A DNA stretch of 64,000 bases, from positions 1-64,000 of the forward strand of contig JAPLAU010000018.1 in the NCBI GenBank assembly GCA_026393115.1, read 5' to 3'. The notes beneath the pieces are model-generated. The model saw only the letters and a list, made by a program, of their open reading frames with translations. It searched no databases and was not told the DNA's origin. The translations under genes and the position numbers were made by a program. Every line of letters starts with the position of its first letter. Position 1 is the stretch's first letter. The DNA is from Actinomycetota bacterium. Lineage in GTDB: Bacteria > Actinomycetota > Actinomycetes > S36-B12 > CAIYMF01. Positions 43,782-52,925 of this stretch are shown here, one piece after another.

Positions 43782-45142
43782 GACGCCTCCGCGTACTCCG
43801 ACGTGGACTCATCGAGTCGATAACGGTTGATGAAGATGAAACTCAGAGCCGTCAGCACGGTGGGAAGAAGTGTCATCGTCAAGCCCACTCCTGTAATTGC
43901 CGACGACGGTTGCGTCACTGACTGACCATCGGAACTTGAAACAAAACCCGTGAGGGCCAGAATTCCCAGCACCAACGCCGGGCCAATCGCGAATCCAAGA
44001 GTCTCGCCCGCAGTCCAGAATCCGGTGAAGACGCCATTGCGTTGTTCACCGTCGATATTGGCAGCCGCGGCGATCGTGTCAGGAAGCATCGACAACGGAA
44101 ACATCTGCATTCCTGCGTACGCGATTCCGCACATCACGACAGCCACAATCACGCCGATCAGCGGCGCACCCACCAACGTCATAATTCCAAGCAGAATCGT
44201 GCCCGCGAGAAACAGCAGGGAAGCACGCACGTAACCCGCACGCTTACCAGCGGTCCTGGCCGTGCGCGACCAATACGGCATCACCAAGATTGCGGGTGCG
44301 ACGAGACACGCAAACAGCACGGTCACCATTCCCGGCTTGTTGAGCACGTACGTCGCGTAGTACTGAGCACCAGCGAGCATCGACGCCGTCGCGAGCGCTT
44401 GCAGAAAGAACGCGGCGAGCAAAGTGACGAACGACTGGTGCCTCGACACGGCGCGCGCCTGCGCGAAGAACGATCCTTCAGCTTGCGGCTTCACGACTAT
44501 CGGCGCCGGTCGCAAACCCCATACGCAGAGCGCGATTCCGGCTGCCATCAATGCGGCCATCGCTAACGCCATCACGAAATAGCCGAGGCGCTCTCCGCCA
44601 AATGCGTCGCGGATTGCGGGAGCGACTGCGCCACTGAGCAAAATCGCGACAGTCAGAAAGACCACGCGTCGGCTCATCAGCGTCGATCGCTGCTGCGGAT
44701 TCTTAGTCACTTCGGCCGACAGTGCGATGTACGGAACTTGGAAGAAAGCGAACGCGGTCGAACACAGCACAAAGAGCACGAACACCCATGCGGCCGCCAC
44801 TGCAGGGGATGCACCGGGTGGTACCGCGAACATCAGAATGAACAGCGCCACGAGAGCGACTCCACCGCCGATCAGAAACGGAGTGCGGCGACCCGTCTGC
44901 GCTGCGGCACGATCAGAAAGTCGTCCGACGATCGGCAGTGCGAAGACGTCCCACGCTTTGGGGAGAGCGACGACCAGGGCCGCGAGGCCGGCGGCTACGC
45001 CCAGAGTGTCCGTGAGGAAGTAGGCGAGCACAAGGCCGGGGACCGTTGAAAAGACTCCCGTACCCACCGACCCGAACGCGTACCCATTGACGGTGCGTCG
45101 GGGCAGTACATCGGGAATCTCTTGCGTGACAACCTGAGTCAT
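43778..45142 (-). CDS. GPH/MelB-type MFS symporter
   Basis: A 454-residue, 12-helix transporter. Family marks are AWDVFALPIVGRLSDRAAAQ with TGRRTPFLI between helices 2 and 3 and FFQVPYIALSAEVTKNPQQR after helix 4. GPH symporters usually bring in glycosides with cations. It is the first gene of a two-gene unit with the decarboxylase and may import a sugar-linked or amine substrate; that link is inferred from coupling only. Confidence 0.87.
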   Translation of the reverse strand: MTQVVTQEIPDVLPRRTVNGYAFGSVGTGVFSTVPGLVLAYFLTDTLGVAAGLAALVVALPKAWDVFALPIVGRLSDRAAAQTGRRTPFLIGGGVALVALFILMFAVPPGASPAVAAAWVFVLFVLCSTAFAFFQVPYIALSAEVTKNPQQRSTLMSRRVVFLTVAILLSGAVAPAIRDAFGGERLGYFVMALAMAALMAAGIALCVWGLRPAPIVVKPQAEGSFFAQARAVSRHQSFVTLLAAFFLQALATASMLAGAQYYATYVLNKPGMVTVLFACLVAPAILVMPYWSRTARTAGKRAGYVRASLLFLAGTILLGIMTLVGAPLIGVIVAVVMCGIAYAGMQMFPLSMLPDTIAAAANIDGEQRNGVFTGFWTAGETLGFAIGPALVLGILALTGFVSSSDGQSVTQPSSAITGVGLTMTLLPTVLTALSFIFINRYRLDESTSEYAEAS

Positions 45143-45216
45143 AGAGCGAGGCTAGCGCGGGTGAGGAGTGTGGATGGGAGAGGCGAAGGTCTCAAGGCAC
45201 GCCAAAAGCCCACCGA

Positions 45217-46128
45217 TCAGCTCAAGTACTGACGAATTCCTTCGAACAAGCCATCGGCGACCCGTTGCCGTCCGGTCTTTGATTCCGCAATGGCGGCGTC
45301 AGCGCTATTGCGCATGTTCAGCGTTTCGACGATCACCGTAGGAATGGTCGACACGTTCAATGTGCCCTGCATGCGGTCGGGCGCAACGTTGGGAATGAGG
45401 TATGTCGAACCCCGAAGTCCGTTGGCTGCAAGCCCACTGAGAATTCGCTTTGCCAGAGTCACCGACTTCGTTGCCTTGGCAAGGGACGTGTACCCCGTCA
45501 TGCGGGCGGGCGTGTAGACAAACGCTCCCCGCCCGTAACTCGGACCGCCGTCAGCGTGAATCGACACTTCGATATCCGCATGCACCTGCCCACCAAGCAG
45601 TCCCCGCGCCTGGATGCACGGACCGTACGTCGTCCAATTGTTGGCATTGCGCGTCAACACAACGACAGCTCCCGCGGCAGTCAACCGTTGCGCGAGTCGC
45701 TTCGCCACGTCATAGGTGTACGTCGCCTCCGGCAATCCGCCGCGCGACTGGGTGCCCGTGGTGTTGCAGATCTTGTTCAGGCCCACCCAGTAGTGGCGAT
45801 TGATCTGGCTCACGTGCGACGAGTTGCCTAGGTTGTGCCCCGGATCAATGACGATCACCCGACCGGTGAGAGGCCCCGTGACCGCTGGCTTCAACAGGCG
45901 CGGTCGCGGCCACGAAGACGGCCACGACACCGGGTTTCCCTTACCAACACCCGGCTCCCAATTCGGATACCACGTCGGGTGGGTTACTGCGTTGCTGTTC
46001 AGCGACGCTGATGCAATGAGTGGCACAGCGGGTTGATGCGCGGGTGTTTGCGCCATCGAAGGTGCGACCGACAAACAACCCACTGCAATCGCGGTCGCCG
46101 CTACAAACAGGGTGGTACGCGCGCTCAC
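45217..46128 (-). CDS. secreted N-acetylmuramoyl-L-alanine amidase (Amidase_3)
   Basis: The 303-residue product has a signal peptide (cleavage near SMA-QTPAH). The zinc hydrolase domain covers ~90-300: IVIDPGHNLG with the first His, Glu in LPEATYTYDVA, second His in EVSIHADGG and catalytic Glu in VIVETLNMRN. It cuts the bond between muramic acid and the stem peptide. The insert GGLPEATYTYDVAKRL with nearby Cys residues (NKICNTT, GPCIQ) suggests a disulphide. Stand-alone gene. Confidence 0.88.
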   Translation of the reverse strand: MSARTTLFVAATAIAVGCLSVAPSMAQTPAHQPAVPLIASASLNSNAVTHPTWYPNWEPGVGKGNPVSWPSSWPRPRLLKPAVTGPLTGRVIVIDPGHNLGNSSHVSQINRHYWVGLNKICNTTGTQSRGGLPEATYTYDVAKRLAQRLTAAGAVVVLTRNANNWTTYGPCIQARGLLGGQVHADIEVSIHADGGPSYGRGAFVYTPARMTGYTSLAKATKSVTLAKRILSGLAANGLRGSTYLIPNVAPDRMQGTLNVSTIPTVIVETLNMRNSADAAIAESKTGRQRVADGLFEGIRQYLS

Positions 46129-46227
46129 TGTGGATGCTCCAGTCGGTATTGCCGCAAGGCCCGAGACAACTGACTTCCAGTGTCACACGTCGCGGCACCT
46201 TTCTCGGCACCGATGAGGAGCCGTGAC

Positions 46228-46758
46228 CTACTTCACCTGAATTTGCGCAAGCGGGGTGAGAGGCGGCGACGGTGAGTTCGCAGTCGCCGGGGCAAACGGC
46301 GTGGTCCATGCCACCGATGTGCCCCCCTTGCAGAACTGCTTAACGGGAATCCCGTAGACGCCTGCACGATGCGGCCACGTCACCCGCGTTGGCAGATAAA
46401 GCGGCACGTTGAATGGTTGCGCAGCGCCTTGCGTCGTCCACACGACCGTATGCCCGCCGTTGTGCCCTGCGACAACACGCGACTTCCATCCCGCAACGTG
46501 GCGCGGCACAAGGTTTCGGAAGGCGGCGCCGTAGAACACCATCACCTTGAGCGTCTGGCCTTCGTTCGACATGCAGCCGTGCTGAATTTCCATCGTGTAG
46601 ATGCTCGTCTGGCCCGCGTACGCCTGCTTACCGTTCAATTCGATAATCGCGTGCGCTTCGGCTGGCACGACTCCCGCCGCAAGCACTCCGGCTGCGGTGA
46701 GCAACGAAGCTGCAGTGATGGACACGGTGCGCAGGGAGAGCAGGTTTGGAAGTCTCAT
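46228..46758 (-). CDS. YcnI-like secreted protein (DUF1775)
   Basis: The product (176 residues from ATG 46758) has a signal peptide cleaving so that His is near the mature N-terminus (VVPAEA-HAIIEL), as in YcnI where this His takes part in copper binding. YTMEIQHGC with downstream SNEGQTLKV matches the HGC motif of DUF1775. It lacks the usual C-terminal membrane helix, and no copper gene is adjacent, so copper handling is inferred from the family only. Confidence 0.68.
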   Translation of the reverse strand: MRLPNLLSLRTVSITAASLLTAAGVLAAGVVPAEAHAIIELNGKQAYAGQTSIYTMEIQHGCMSNEGQTLKVMVFYGAAFRNLVPRHVAGWKSRVVAGHNGGHTVVWTTQGAAQPFNVPLYLPTRVTWPHRAGVYGIPVKQFCKGGTSVAWTTPFAPATANSPSPPLTPLAQIQVK

Positions 46759-46829
46759 GCCGCAGAAGGTAGCACCGAACCGAACGGAACCAAAGCAAGC
46801 GATCCGAGCCATCGCACTATCGTGACGTC

Positions 46830-48473
46830 ATGAGCGTGTTGAATGAACCAGGAACCACCACCATCGCCGCCCACCTCGTGCGGCGCTTTCGCGAACTAGG
46901 CGCCGACGAAGGCTTCGGCATCGTCGGCGATTTCGCCCTTCGTCTGTTCGCGGCGATCTACGTCGAGGGTTTCCCGCTGCTGGTCACGGCCGACGAACAG
47001 GGGGCCGCATTTGCCGCCGACGCCTACGCGCGGTTGCGCGGGTTTGGGGTCGTAGGCGTCACGTACGGCGTTGGTGGACTCAAAGTGACCAATGCAACGG
47101 CAGGCGCGTGGGCCGAGCAGGTACCCCTCCTTGTTGTCAGCGGCGCTCCCGGAGTTAGCGAGCAGAAGCCGGGGGTTCTTCTGCATCACAAGATCAAGGA
47201 CTTTGACACCCAGCACGAGGTTTTTGCCGATCTCACCATCGCGCAGGCCGTGCTCGACAATCCGTTGATTGCCGCAGCGGAGATCGACCGAGTGCTCGTC
47301 GCCATGCTCGCTGAACAACGACCCGGATACATCGAAGTTCCACGCGACATGGTCGGCGTTGCGATTCGCAATGTTGAAGGACCACTGCAGCGCGTACTTC
47401 CACGCGTCGATGAAGCACGCCTGACGGCCGCCGTCAGTGAAGTCATGGGGCGATTGCGGCTGGCTGAAACGGCCGTCGCCATGGCTGGAGTCATGGTGTG
47501 GCGACGCGACCTTGCCGAGTCACTCAAACTCTTCGCCGAACGAAGTGGCATGCCCGTTGCCAGTGGCGCACTGTCGAAGGGCGTCTTCGACGAGCGTCAC
47601 GAACTTGCTCTCGGTATCTACCAAGGGGCAGTGAGTCCCGCACACATCGTTGAGCGCGTCGAACAGGCTGAGGTCATACTTAGTTTGGGCGTGCTGAACA
47701 CCGACCTCACCACGGGCGCGTTCACAGCCGAACTCGATGACGCGCGACTGATTGAATGCACCGATCACGATGTCACTGTCGGGTTGCGCACCTACCGCGA
47801 TGTGCCGCTGCATGCATTCATTCCTGCGTTGGCCGAGGCTGCCGGCAGGGGGCGCCTAGGCATTGAAGGCGAAACCCCTGATGCCGACATTGGTTTCACA
47901 CCCAAGCCTGGCGTTGCACTCAGTGTCGAGACGATCATGAAATGTGTTGAGGCAGCCATTGATGATCGCCACGGTTTGATCATCGAACCGGGCGAATGCC
48001 TGTTCGCTTCGGTCGATCTCGCGGCGCCGGCGTGGTCGTTGAGCAGCGCCTACTACGCGACCATGGGCTACTCGGTGCCAGCGGCCCTGGGCGCGGGTAA
48101 GGCCGACCCCACGCGTCGACCGGTCGTTCTCGTCGGCGACGGCGGATTCCTGATGACCGGACTTGAAGCGCTGCACGCCGCGTTCCATGGTGTGCACCCC
48201 CTCATCATCGTGATCGATAACGAGGGCTACGGAACTCAACGGCCCATGCTCGACGGGCCGTTCAACGACATTCCGCAACTGAAGTCTGAACTCCTGCCCG
48301 AAGCCTTCGGCACGGGTCACGGCGCTCTGTGTGTCACCGAAGACGAACTCGATGTCGCACTGAAGCGGGCTGTGAACGCCGATGAACTGGTAATCATCCG
48401 CGCGCTGGTCCCCAAGGGAGTTCCCAGCGCCGCCCTGACGCGCCTGACCGATGCTCTCGGAAAGCGAATCTGA
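46830..48473 (+). CDS. ThDP-dependent 2-oxoacid decarboxylase (indolepyruvate/pyruvate decarboxylase type)
   Basis: A 547-residue three-domain ThDP enzyme: PYR domain with catalytic E56 in TADEQGAAFAADAYAR, a middle domain (~190-320), and a PP domain with the Mg/ThDP motif VVLVGDGGFLMTG followed by IVIDNEGYGTQR. YGVGGLKVTNATAGAWAEQV and the HHKIKDF segment are typical of pyruvate, phenylpyruvate and indolepyruvate decarboxylases, which yield aldehydes and CO2. The substrate is not resolvable. Monocistronic, divergent from the YcnI-like gene. Confidence 0.85.
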   Translation: MSVLNEPGTTTIAAHLVRRFRELGADEGFGIVGDFALRLFAAIYVEGFPLLVTADEQGAAFAADAYARLRGFGVVGVTYGVGGLKVTNATAGAWAEQVPLLVVSGAPGVSEQKPGVLLHHKIKDFDTQHEVFADLTIAQAVLDNPLIAAAEIDRVLVAMLAEQRPGYIEVPRDMVGVAIRNVEGPLQRVLPRVDEARLTAAVSEVMGRLRLAETAVAMAGVMVWRRDLAESLKLFAERSGMPVASGALSKGVFDERHELALGIYQGAVSPAHIVERVEQAEVILSLGVLNTDLTTGAFTAELDDARLIECTDHDVTVGLRTYRDVPLHAFIPALAEAAGRGRLGIEGETPDADIGFTPKPGVALSVETIMKCVEAAIDDRHGLIIEPGECLFASVDLAAPAWSLSSAYYATMGYSVPAALGAGKADPTRRPVVLVGDGGFLMTGLEALHAAFHGVHPLIIVIDNEGYGTQRPMLDGPFNDIPQLKSELLPEAFGTGHGALCVTEDELDVALKRAVNADELVIIRALVPKGVPSAALTRLTDALGKRI

Positions 48474-48502
48474 GGCGACGCCGGGACGCTGGGTTCGAAA
48501 AA

Positions 48503-48793
48503 CTAGGCGACGAGGCGGCCAGAGCTGTCGATGCGCGCCTGACGGCGGCCCAAGGTCGAGTACGGCGAGGTGCGCTCAAGCGCGACCACGTCGACGACCC
48601 ACTCGTTGCCTGACGGGAAGACCTCGACCTCAACCTCAACATCGGATTCAACCAGTCCCACGGTCGCCCACGAGGTGGCGAGAGACAGGGCGCCTGCGTA
48701 GTCGACACCGGTGGTCAACTCGTAGACACCTCCCCAGCGCGAGAACCACGTGCCGGAGGTGGGAATGGACGATGAACGCTGCGTAGTGGTCAT
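48503..48793 (-). CDS. hypothetical protein, 96 aa
   Basis: It starts at ATG 48793 with a good ribosome site (AGGAAGG, six bases upstream). The product is soluble, with acidic central strand EVEVEVFPSGNEW and Ser/Thr-rich N-terminus; residues WFSRWGGVYELTTGVDYAGA stand out. No signal or membrane segment. I do not recognise a family. The gene is divergent from coxS and convergent with the decarboxylase. Confidence 0.65.
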   Translation of the reverse strand: MTTTQRSSSIPTSGTWFSRWGGVYELTTGVDYAGALSLATSWATVGLVESDVEVEVEVFPSGNEWVVDVVALERTSPYSTLGRRQARIDSSGRLVA

Positions 48794-48893
48794 GATGCCT
48801 TCCTAGCGGGGGAATGTGTCTCCATCCCACCACTGTGGTAACCACCATATGAACGCTTACACGAGGAAAGTGGCGCGGGTCACGCCATGTTTA

Positions 48894-48938
48894 CCGATTA
48901 TCGGACGATGTCGTTATGCTTCCGTGATGATTACGGAA
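48894..48938. promoter_or_regulatory. two small palindromes upstream of coxS
   Basis: CCGAT-T-ATCGG (48894-48904) and TTCCGT-GATGATT-ACGGAA (48920-48938) lie in the 277-base divergent region between the hypothetical gene and coxS. They look like operator half-sites for dimeric regulators. No regulator gene is adjacent, so this is only suggestive. Confidence 0.35.
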
Positions 48939-49070
48939 CGTATAGGGGAATCCGCTCGGCGTACAGCCTTGGTCAATCGGGCTGCAATCTGCCCGCAGTA
49001 GCCCTAGTGTGGCGCCACGGTCCATGGGCAGACCGGTACAAAATGTCCCCCCATTTTCAGGAGACCCACG

Positions 49071-49544
49071 ATGACTCACATCAGCGCGACGGTCGACGGA
49101 GTGCACCGCCAAGGAGACGTGGAGCCTCGTACGCTCCTTGTTCACTGGCTGCGCGAGTCCCTCGGCCAAGTCGGCACCACCGTCGGATGCGACACCTCGA
49201 ACTGCGGCGCCTGTACGGTGCTGGTCGAGGGTCGCAGCGTGAAGTCGTGCAGCGTGCTTGCCGTTCAGATTGATGGCAAGTCGGTGACCACGATCCAAGG
49301 ACTCGCCGAGGGCGAGGAATGGCACCCCGTGCAGAAGGCCTTCAAGGAGTGCCACGGCCTCCAGTGCGGCTACTGCACTCCCGGCATGGTGATGGCCTCC
49401 GTTGACCTGCTGAACGAGAACCCCAACCCCACCGAAGCTGAGATTCGCGAGGGCCTCGAGGGCAACCTGTGCCGCTGTACCGGCTACCACAACATCGTGA
49501 AGGCCGTCGCGATGGCCGCCGCCGAGATGGGAGCGTCCAAGTGA
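49071..49544 (+). CDS. coxS: CO-dehydrogenase-type small [2Fe-2S] subunit CoxS
   Basis: The 157-residue electron-transfer subunit binds two [2Fe-2S] clusters: C40, C45, C48 and C60 (plant-ferredoxin type), then C99, C102, C134 and C136 (CGYCTPGM and [10 protein letters not shown]). ATG 49071 follows AGGAG. It passes electrons from the molybdenum centre of CoxL to the flavin of CoxM. Its stop overlaps the coxL GTG. The gene order S-L-M is the one known for form II clusters. Confidence 0.95.
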   Translation: MTHISATVDGVHRQGDVEPRTLLVHWLRESLGQVGTTVGCDTSNCGACTVLVEGRSVKSCSVLAVQIDGKSVTTIQGLAEGEEWHPVQKAFKECHGLQCGYCTPGMVMASVDLLNENPNPTEAEIREGLEGNLCRCTGYHNIVKAVAMAAAEMGASK

Positions 49545-51919
49545 CCGCCACCGCCGAGACCACCGACACCACGAAGGCAATCGGTCGCCCCATTCGTCGC
49601 AAGGAAGACGAGCGGCTGCTGCATGGCCGCACGAACTGGACCGACAACATCCAGCTTCCCGGCACCATCCACATGGCAACTCTTCGCAGTCCCATGGCAC
49701 ACGCGAAGATCACCAACATTGACATCTCGGCAGCGGTTGCTTCCGAGGGCGTGCTTCACGTCTACATCGGCGCCGACTTCCCTGACCTGCCCGGAACGAC
49801 GTGCGTATGGCCGGTCACCGACGACATCGTCATGAGCCACATGCCCGCGATTTGCACCGACGAAGTGCGTTACGTCGGCGACGTTGTCGCCATCGTGCTT
49901 GCGACCGATCAGAACCTCGCGGTCGACGCATTGCAGCTCATCGATATCGACTACGAACCCCTGGGTGCTGTGGTCGACATGGAAGAGGCACTCAAGCCCG
50001 GATCACCTCTTGTGCACGAGTCGGCCGGCACGAACCTGTGTTACACGGCCAAGATGCCATGCGGTGACTACGAAGCGGCCAAGGCAAAGGCCGATGTCGT
50101 TGTCTCGCGTCGCTTCATCAACCAGCGCTTGATTCCCAACACGATGGAGCCGCGTTCAGTCGTCGCAGCGCCCATGGGAATGAGCGATGAAATCACCATC
50201 TGGACCTCCACCCAGATTCCTCACGTGTTGCGCGTACTGCTCGCGTTGCTCACTGGAATTCCCGAGAACCACATCCGCGTGGTTGCCCCCGACGTTGGTG
50301 GCGGCTTTGGCGCGAAGCTGCAGATCAACCGCGAAGAGGTCTTGGCGCTCGTACTCGCCAAGAAGCTGGGCCGACCGATCAAGTGGACTGAAGCACGCAG
50401 CGAGCACTTCGTCTCAACCCACCATGGCCGCGACCAGATCCAGGACATCGAGATCGCCGCGACCAAGGACGGCACAGTGCTGGGCATGAAGGTCGACCTG
50501 TTGGCCGACATGGGTGCCTACCTGCAGATCATCACGCCCGGAACGCCGCTGCTCGGCATGTTCATGTACTCGGGCATCTACAAGATGGAAGCACTCGACT
50601 TCACGTGCACCGGCGTGTACACGACGAAGACGCCCACCGACGCTTACCGCGGCGCTGGTCGTCCCGAGTCGACGTACGCCATCGAACGCATCATGGACGA
50701 ACTCGCTGCCGAACTCGGCATGGAGCCCATGGAACTGCGTAAGAAAAACTGGATCAAGCACGACGAGTTCCCCTACACGCAGATCGCTGGCCTCACGTAC
50801 GACACCGGAAACTACGAGGCAGCCACCGAGCGGGCCATGGAAATGTTCGGCTACGAGGCACTGCGCGTTGAGCAGGAAGCACGTCGCGCAGCCGGCGATC
50901 CCGTTCAACTCGGTATTGGTATCTCGACGTTCACCGAGATGTGCGGTCTGGCACCGTCGCGCACCCTCGGCGCCCTCAAGTACGTCGCTGGTGGTTGGGA
51001 GCACTGCACGGTTCGCGCTCTGCCCACCGGCAAGATCGAACTCATCACCGGAACCTCACCTCACGGTCAGGGACACGAAACCGCGTGGAGTCAGATCGCA
51101 AGCGACATCATCGGCGTTCCCGTCGAAGACATTGAGGTCGTGCATGGCGACACCGGTCGCTCGCCTTACGGCATGGACACCTATGGCTCGCGTTCACTCG
51201 CTGTCGGCGGCCAGGCCATCAAGTTGGCCGGTGAGCGTTTAGTCGAGAAGGCTCGCATCATCGCGGCACACCAACTTGAGGTGAGCCCCGACGACGTCGA
51301 GTTCTCTGCTGGTACGTACTCGGTCAAGGGCGACCCCGAGAAGTCCACGACGATTCAGGCTGTGGCTTTCGAGGCGTTCACGGCGCATAACCTTCCCGAT
51401 GGCGTCGAGCCGACGCTCAGCGGTGAGGCCACCGTCGACCCGCTCGACTTCTCGTACCCGCACGGCACCCACCTTGCGGCGATGGAGGTCGACACCGAGA
51501 CCGGCAAGGTCACGTTGCGCAAGTACGTCTGCGTCGACGACTGCGGTGTACAGATCAACCCGATGATCGTCGAAGGTCAGGTGCACGGAGGCGTCGCCCA
51601 GGGCATCGCCCAGGCGATGTACGAGGGCGCGGTCTACGACGCCGAGGGCAACCTGCTCACGGCATCGCTCGCCGAGTACCTGCTGCCGAGCGCGGCTGAC
51701 CTACCGTCGTTCGACACCGACCGCACCGTCACTCCCTCGACAACCCACCCGTTGGGTACCAAGGGAATCGGCGAGGCTGGCGCTATCGCATCAACCCCCG
51801 CCATCATCAACGGCGTGATTGACGCGATTCGCCACCTCGGTGTCAACAACATCGATATGCCCGCCAGTCCGATGACTGTCTGGCGAGCTATTCAGGCCGC
51901 GAAGTCAGGAGGCAACTGA
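49541..51919 (+). CDS. coxL: molybdenum hydroxylase large subunit, form II CoxL
   Basis: The 792-residue product starts with GTG at 49541 inside the coxS stop (GTGA). It binds the molybdopterin cytosine dinucleotide cofactor: DVGGGFGAKLQINREE, PHGQGHETAWSQIASDI and the C-terminal GTKGIGEAGAIAS with the catalytic Glu. The active-site loop reads AYRGAGR (~residues 368-374). That is the form II signature; form I true CO dehydrogenases have AYxCSFR with the copper-ligating Cys. So CO oxidation is doubtful, and an aromatic or other small substrate is possible. Confidence 0.93.
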   Translation: MTATAETTDTTKAIGRPIRRKEDERLLHGRTNWTDNIQLPGTIHMATLRSPMAHAKITNIDISAAVASEGVLHVYIGADFPDLPGTTCVWPVTDDIVMSHMPAICTDEVRYVGDVVAIVLATDQNLAVDALQLIDIDYEPLGAVVDMEEALKPGSPLVHESAGTNLCYTAKMPCGDYEAAKAKADVVVSRRFINQRLIPNTMEPRSVVAAPMGMSDEITIWTSTQIPHVLRVLLALLTGIPENHIRVVAPDVGGGFGAKLQINREEVLALVLAKKLGRPIKWTEARSEHFVSTHHGRDQIQDIEIAATKDGTVLGMKVDLLADMGAYLQIITPGTPLLGMFMYSGIYKMEALDFTCTGVYTTKTPTDAYRGAGRPESTYAIERIMDELAAELGMEPMELRKKNWIKHDEFPYTQIAGLTYDTGNYEAATERAMEMFGYEALRVEQEARRAAGDPVQLGIGISTFTEMCGLAPSRTLGALKYVAGGWEHCTVRALPTGKIELITGTSPHGQGHETAWSQIASDIIGVPVEDIEVVHGDTGRSPYGMDTYGSRSLAVGGQAIKLAGERLVEKARIIAAHQLEVSPDDVEFSAGTYSVKGDPEKSTTIQAVAFEAFTAHNLPDGVEPTLSGEATVDPLDFSYPHGTHLAAMEVDTETGKVTLRKYVCVDDCGVQINPMIVEGQVHGGVAQGIAQAMYEGAVYDAEGNLLTASLAEYLLPSAADLPSFDTDRTVTPSTTHPLGTKGIGEAGAIASTPAIINGVIDAIRHLGVNNIDMPASPMTVWRAIQAAKSGGN

Positions 51920-52773
51920 TGATTCCCGCATCCTTCGACTACGTGAAGGCAACCAGTGTTGACGGGGCGGTGGCAGCACTCGTCAAGGGTGGTGAAGACG
52001 CCAAGGTGCTCGGTGGAGGGCAGTCACTGCTGCCCGTGCTCCGCTTGCGCCTCAACGCCCCGAGCGTGCTCATCGACGTCAGTGAGGTGGGCGAGATGCG
52101 TTCGGTCACCGACGATGGTGACTCGATCCTCATCGGCGCTTCGGTAACGACCTACGAGGTCATGCACAACGAACTCGTCAAGGAGCATGCTGGCCTGTTG
52201 TCGTTGACAGCGGGCGTGGTGGCTGATCCCGCGATTCGTCACAAGGGCACCTTCGGTGGCTCGGTCGCGCACGCTGACCCTGCTGGCGATCTGCCCACCG
52301 TGGCGGCCGCACTCGATTGCGAAATGGTGATCGCAGGCCCCAACGGCCGGCGCACGGTGGCGGCGAAGGACTTCTTCGTTGACTACTTCACCACCGCTCT
52401 CGCAGCTGACGAAGTTTTGGTGGCAGTACGCGTTCCGAAGTTGGGCGCGGGCTGGAGTTACAACTACCAGAAGTTCAACCGCACCGCTCAGGCGTGGGCC
52501 ATCGTCGGAGTTGCCGCCGCGGTCAAGAGCGAGAACGGAACCATCACCGAGGCGCGGGTGGCACTGACCAACATGGGTGCCACTCCCATCCGCGCAACGG
52601 GCGTGGAGGCTGCTCTGGCAGGCGCGTCGTCGTCTGAGGCCATCGCAGCCGCTGCCAGCAAGGCTGCCGACGGCACGTCGCCCACCAGCGACCTGCACGC
52701 CGACGGCGAGTACCGCAAGCACCTCGCCCAGGTGCTCACCCGCCGCGCCGTTCAGGCGGCATCGGGTATCTAG
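51919..52773 (+). CDS. coxM: CO-dehydrogenase-type FAD-binding medium subunit CoxM
   Basis: The 284-residue flavoprotein has FAD motifs LGGGQSLLPVLRLRL (~31-45) and TFGGSVAHADPAGDLP (~112-127) and the C-terminal CO-dehydrogenase flavin domain. It accepts electrons from CoxS and passes them to the quinone pool or another acceptor. The ATG shares one base with the coxL stop (TGATG). It ends the coxSLM operon, closed by a UUCG-loop terminator. Confidence 0.93.
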   Translation: MIPASFDYVKATSVDGAVAALVKGGEDAKVLGGGQSLLPVLRLRLNAPSVLIDVSEVGEMRSVTDDGDSILIGASVTTYEVMHNELVKEHAGLLSLTAGVVADPAIRHKGTFGGSVAHADPAGDLPTVAAALDCEMVIAGPNGRRTVAAKDFFVDYFTTALAADEVLVAVRVPKLGAGWSYNYQKFNRTAQAWAIVGVAAAVKSENGTITEARVALTNMGATPIRATGVEAALAGASSSEAIAAAASKAADGTSPTSDLHADGEYRKHLAQVLTRRAVQAASGI

Positions 52774-52781
52774 CTTCACCA

Positions 52782-52824
52782 GGAAGGGTCGGCGTTGGTG
52801 CTTCGGCACCACGCCGACCCTTCC
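52782..52824 (+). terminator. UUCG-loop terminator of coxSLM
   Basis: An ~19-bp stem, arms 52782-52801 and 52806-52824 with one bulged T, is capped by GGTGC-TTCG-GCACC and followed by a pyrimidine-rich stretch. It begins nine bases after the coxM stop. Confidence 0.85.
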
Positions 52825-52863
52825 CCCTTCCTCACTTTCTTTTCTCGCATACCTTCCCCTTTT

Positions 52864-52911
52864 TCCGCATGGGGGGACATTGAGCACGCATAGGCGCAGT
52901 TTTCTTACCCC
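52864..52911 (+). repeat. dispersed 48-bp intergenic repeat, copy C
   Basis: It differs from copy A (reverse complement) at only two positions. It lies between the convergent coxM and permease genes behind a T/C-rich tract of about 40 bases. Confidence 0.85.
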
Positions 52912-52925
52912 AGCCATGCGAGGAC

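Noticed and set aside
49044-49054. Short match to the 48-bp repeat core upstream of coxS
   Set aside because: An 11-base match with a C-run is too short to call a copy.
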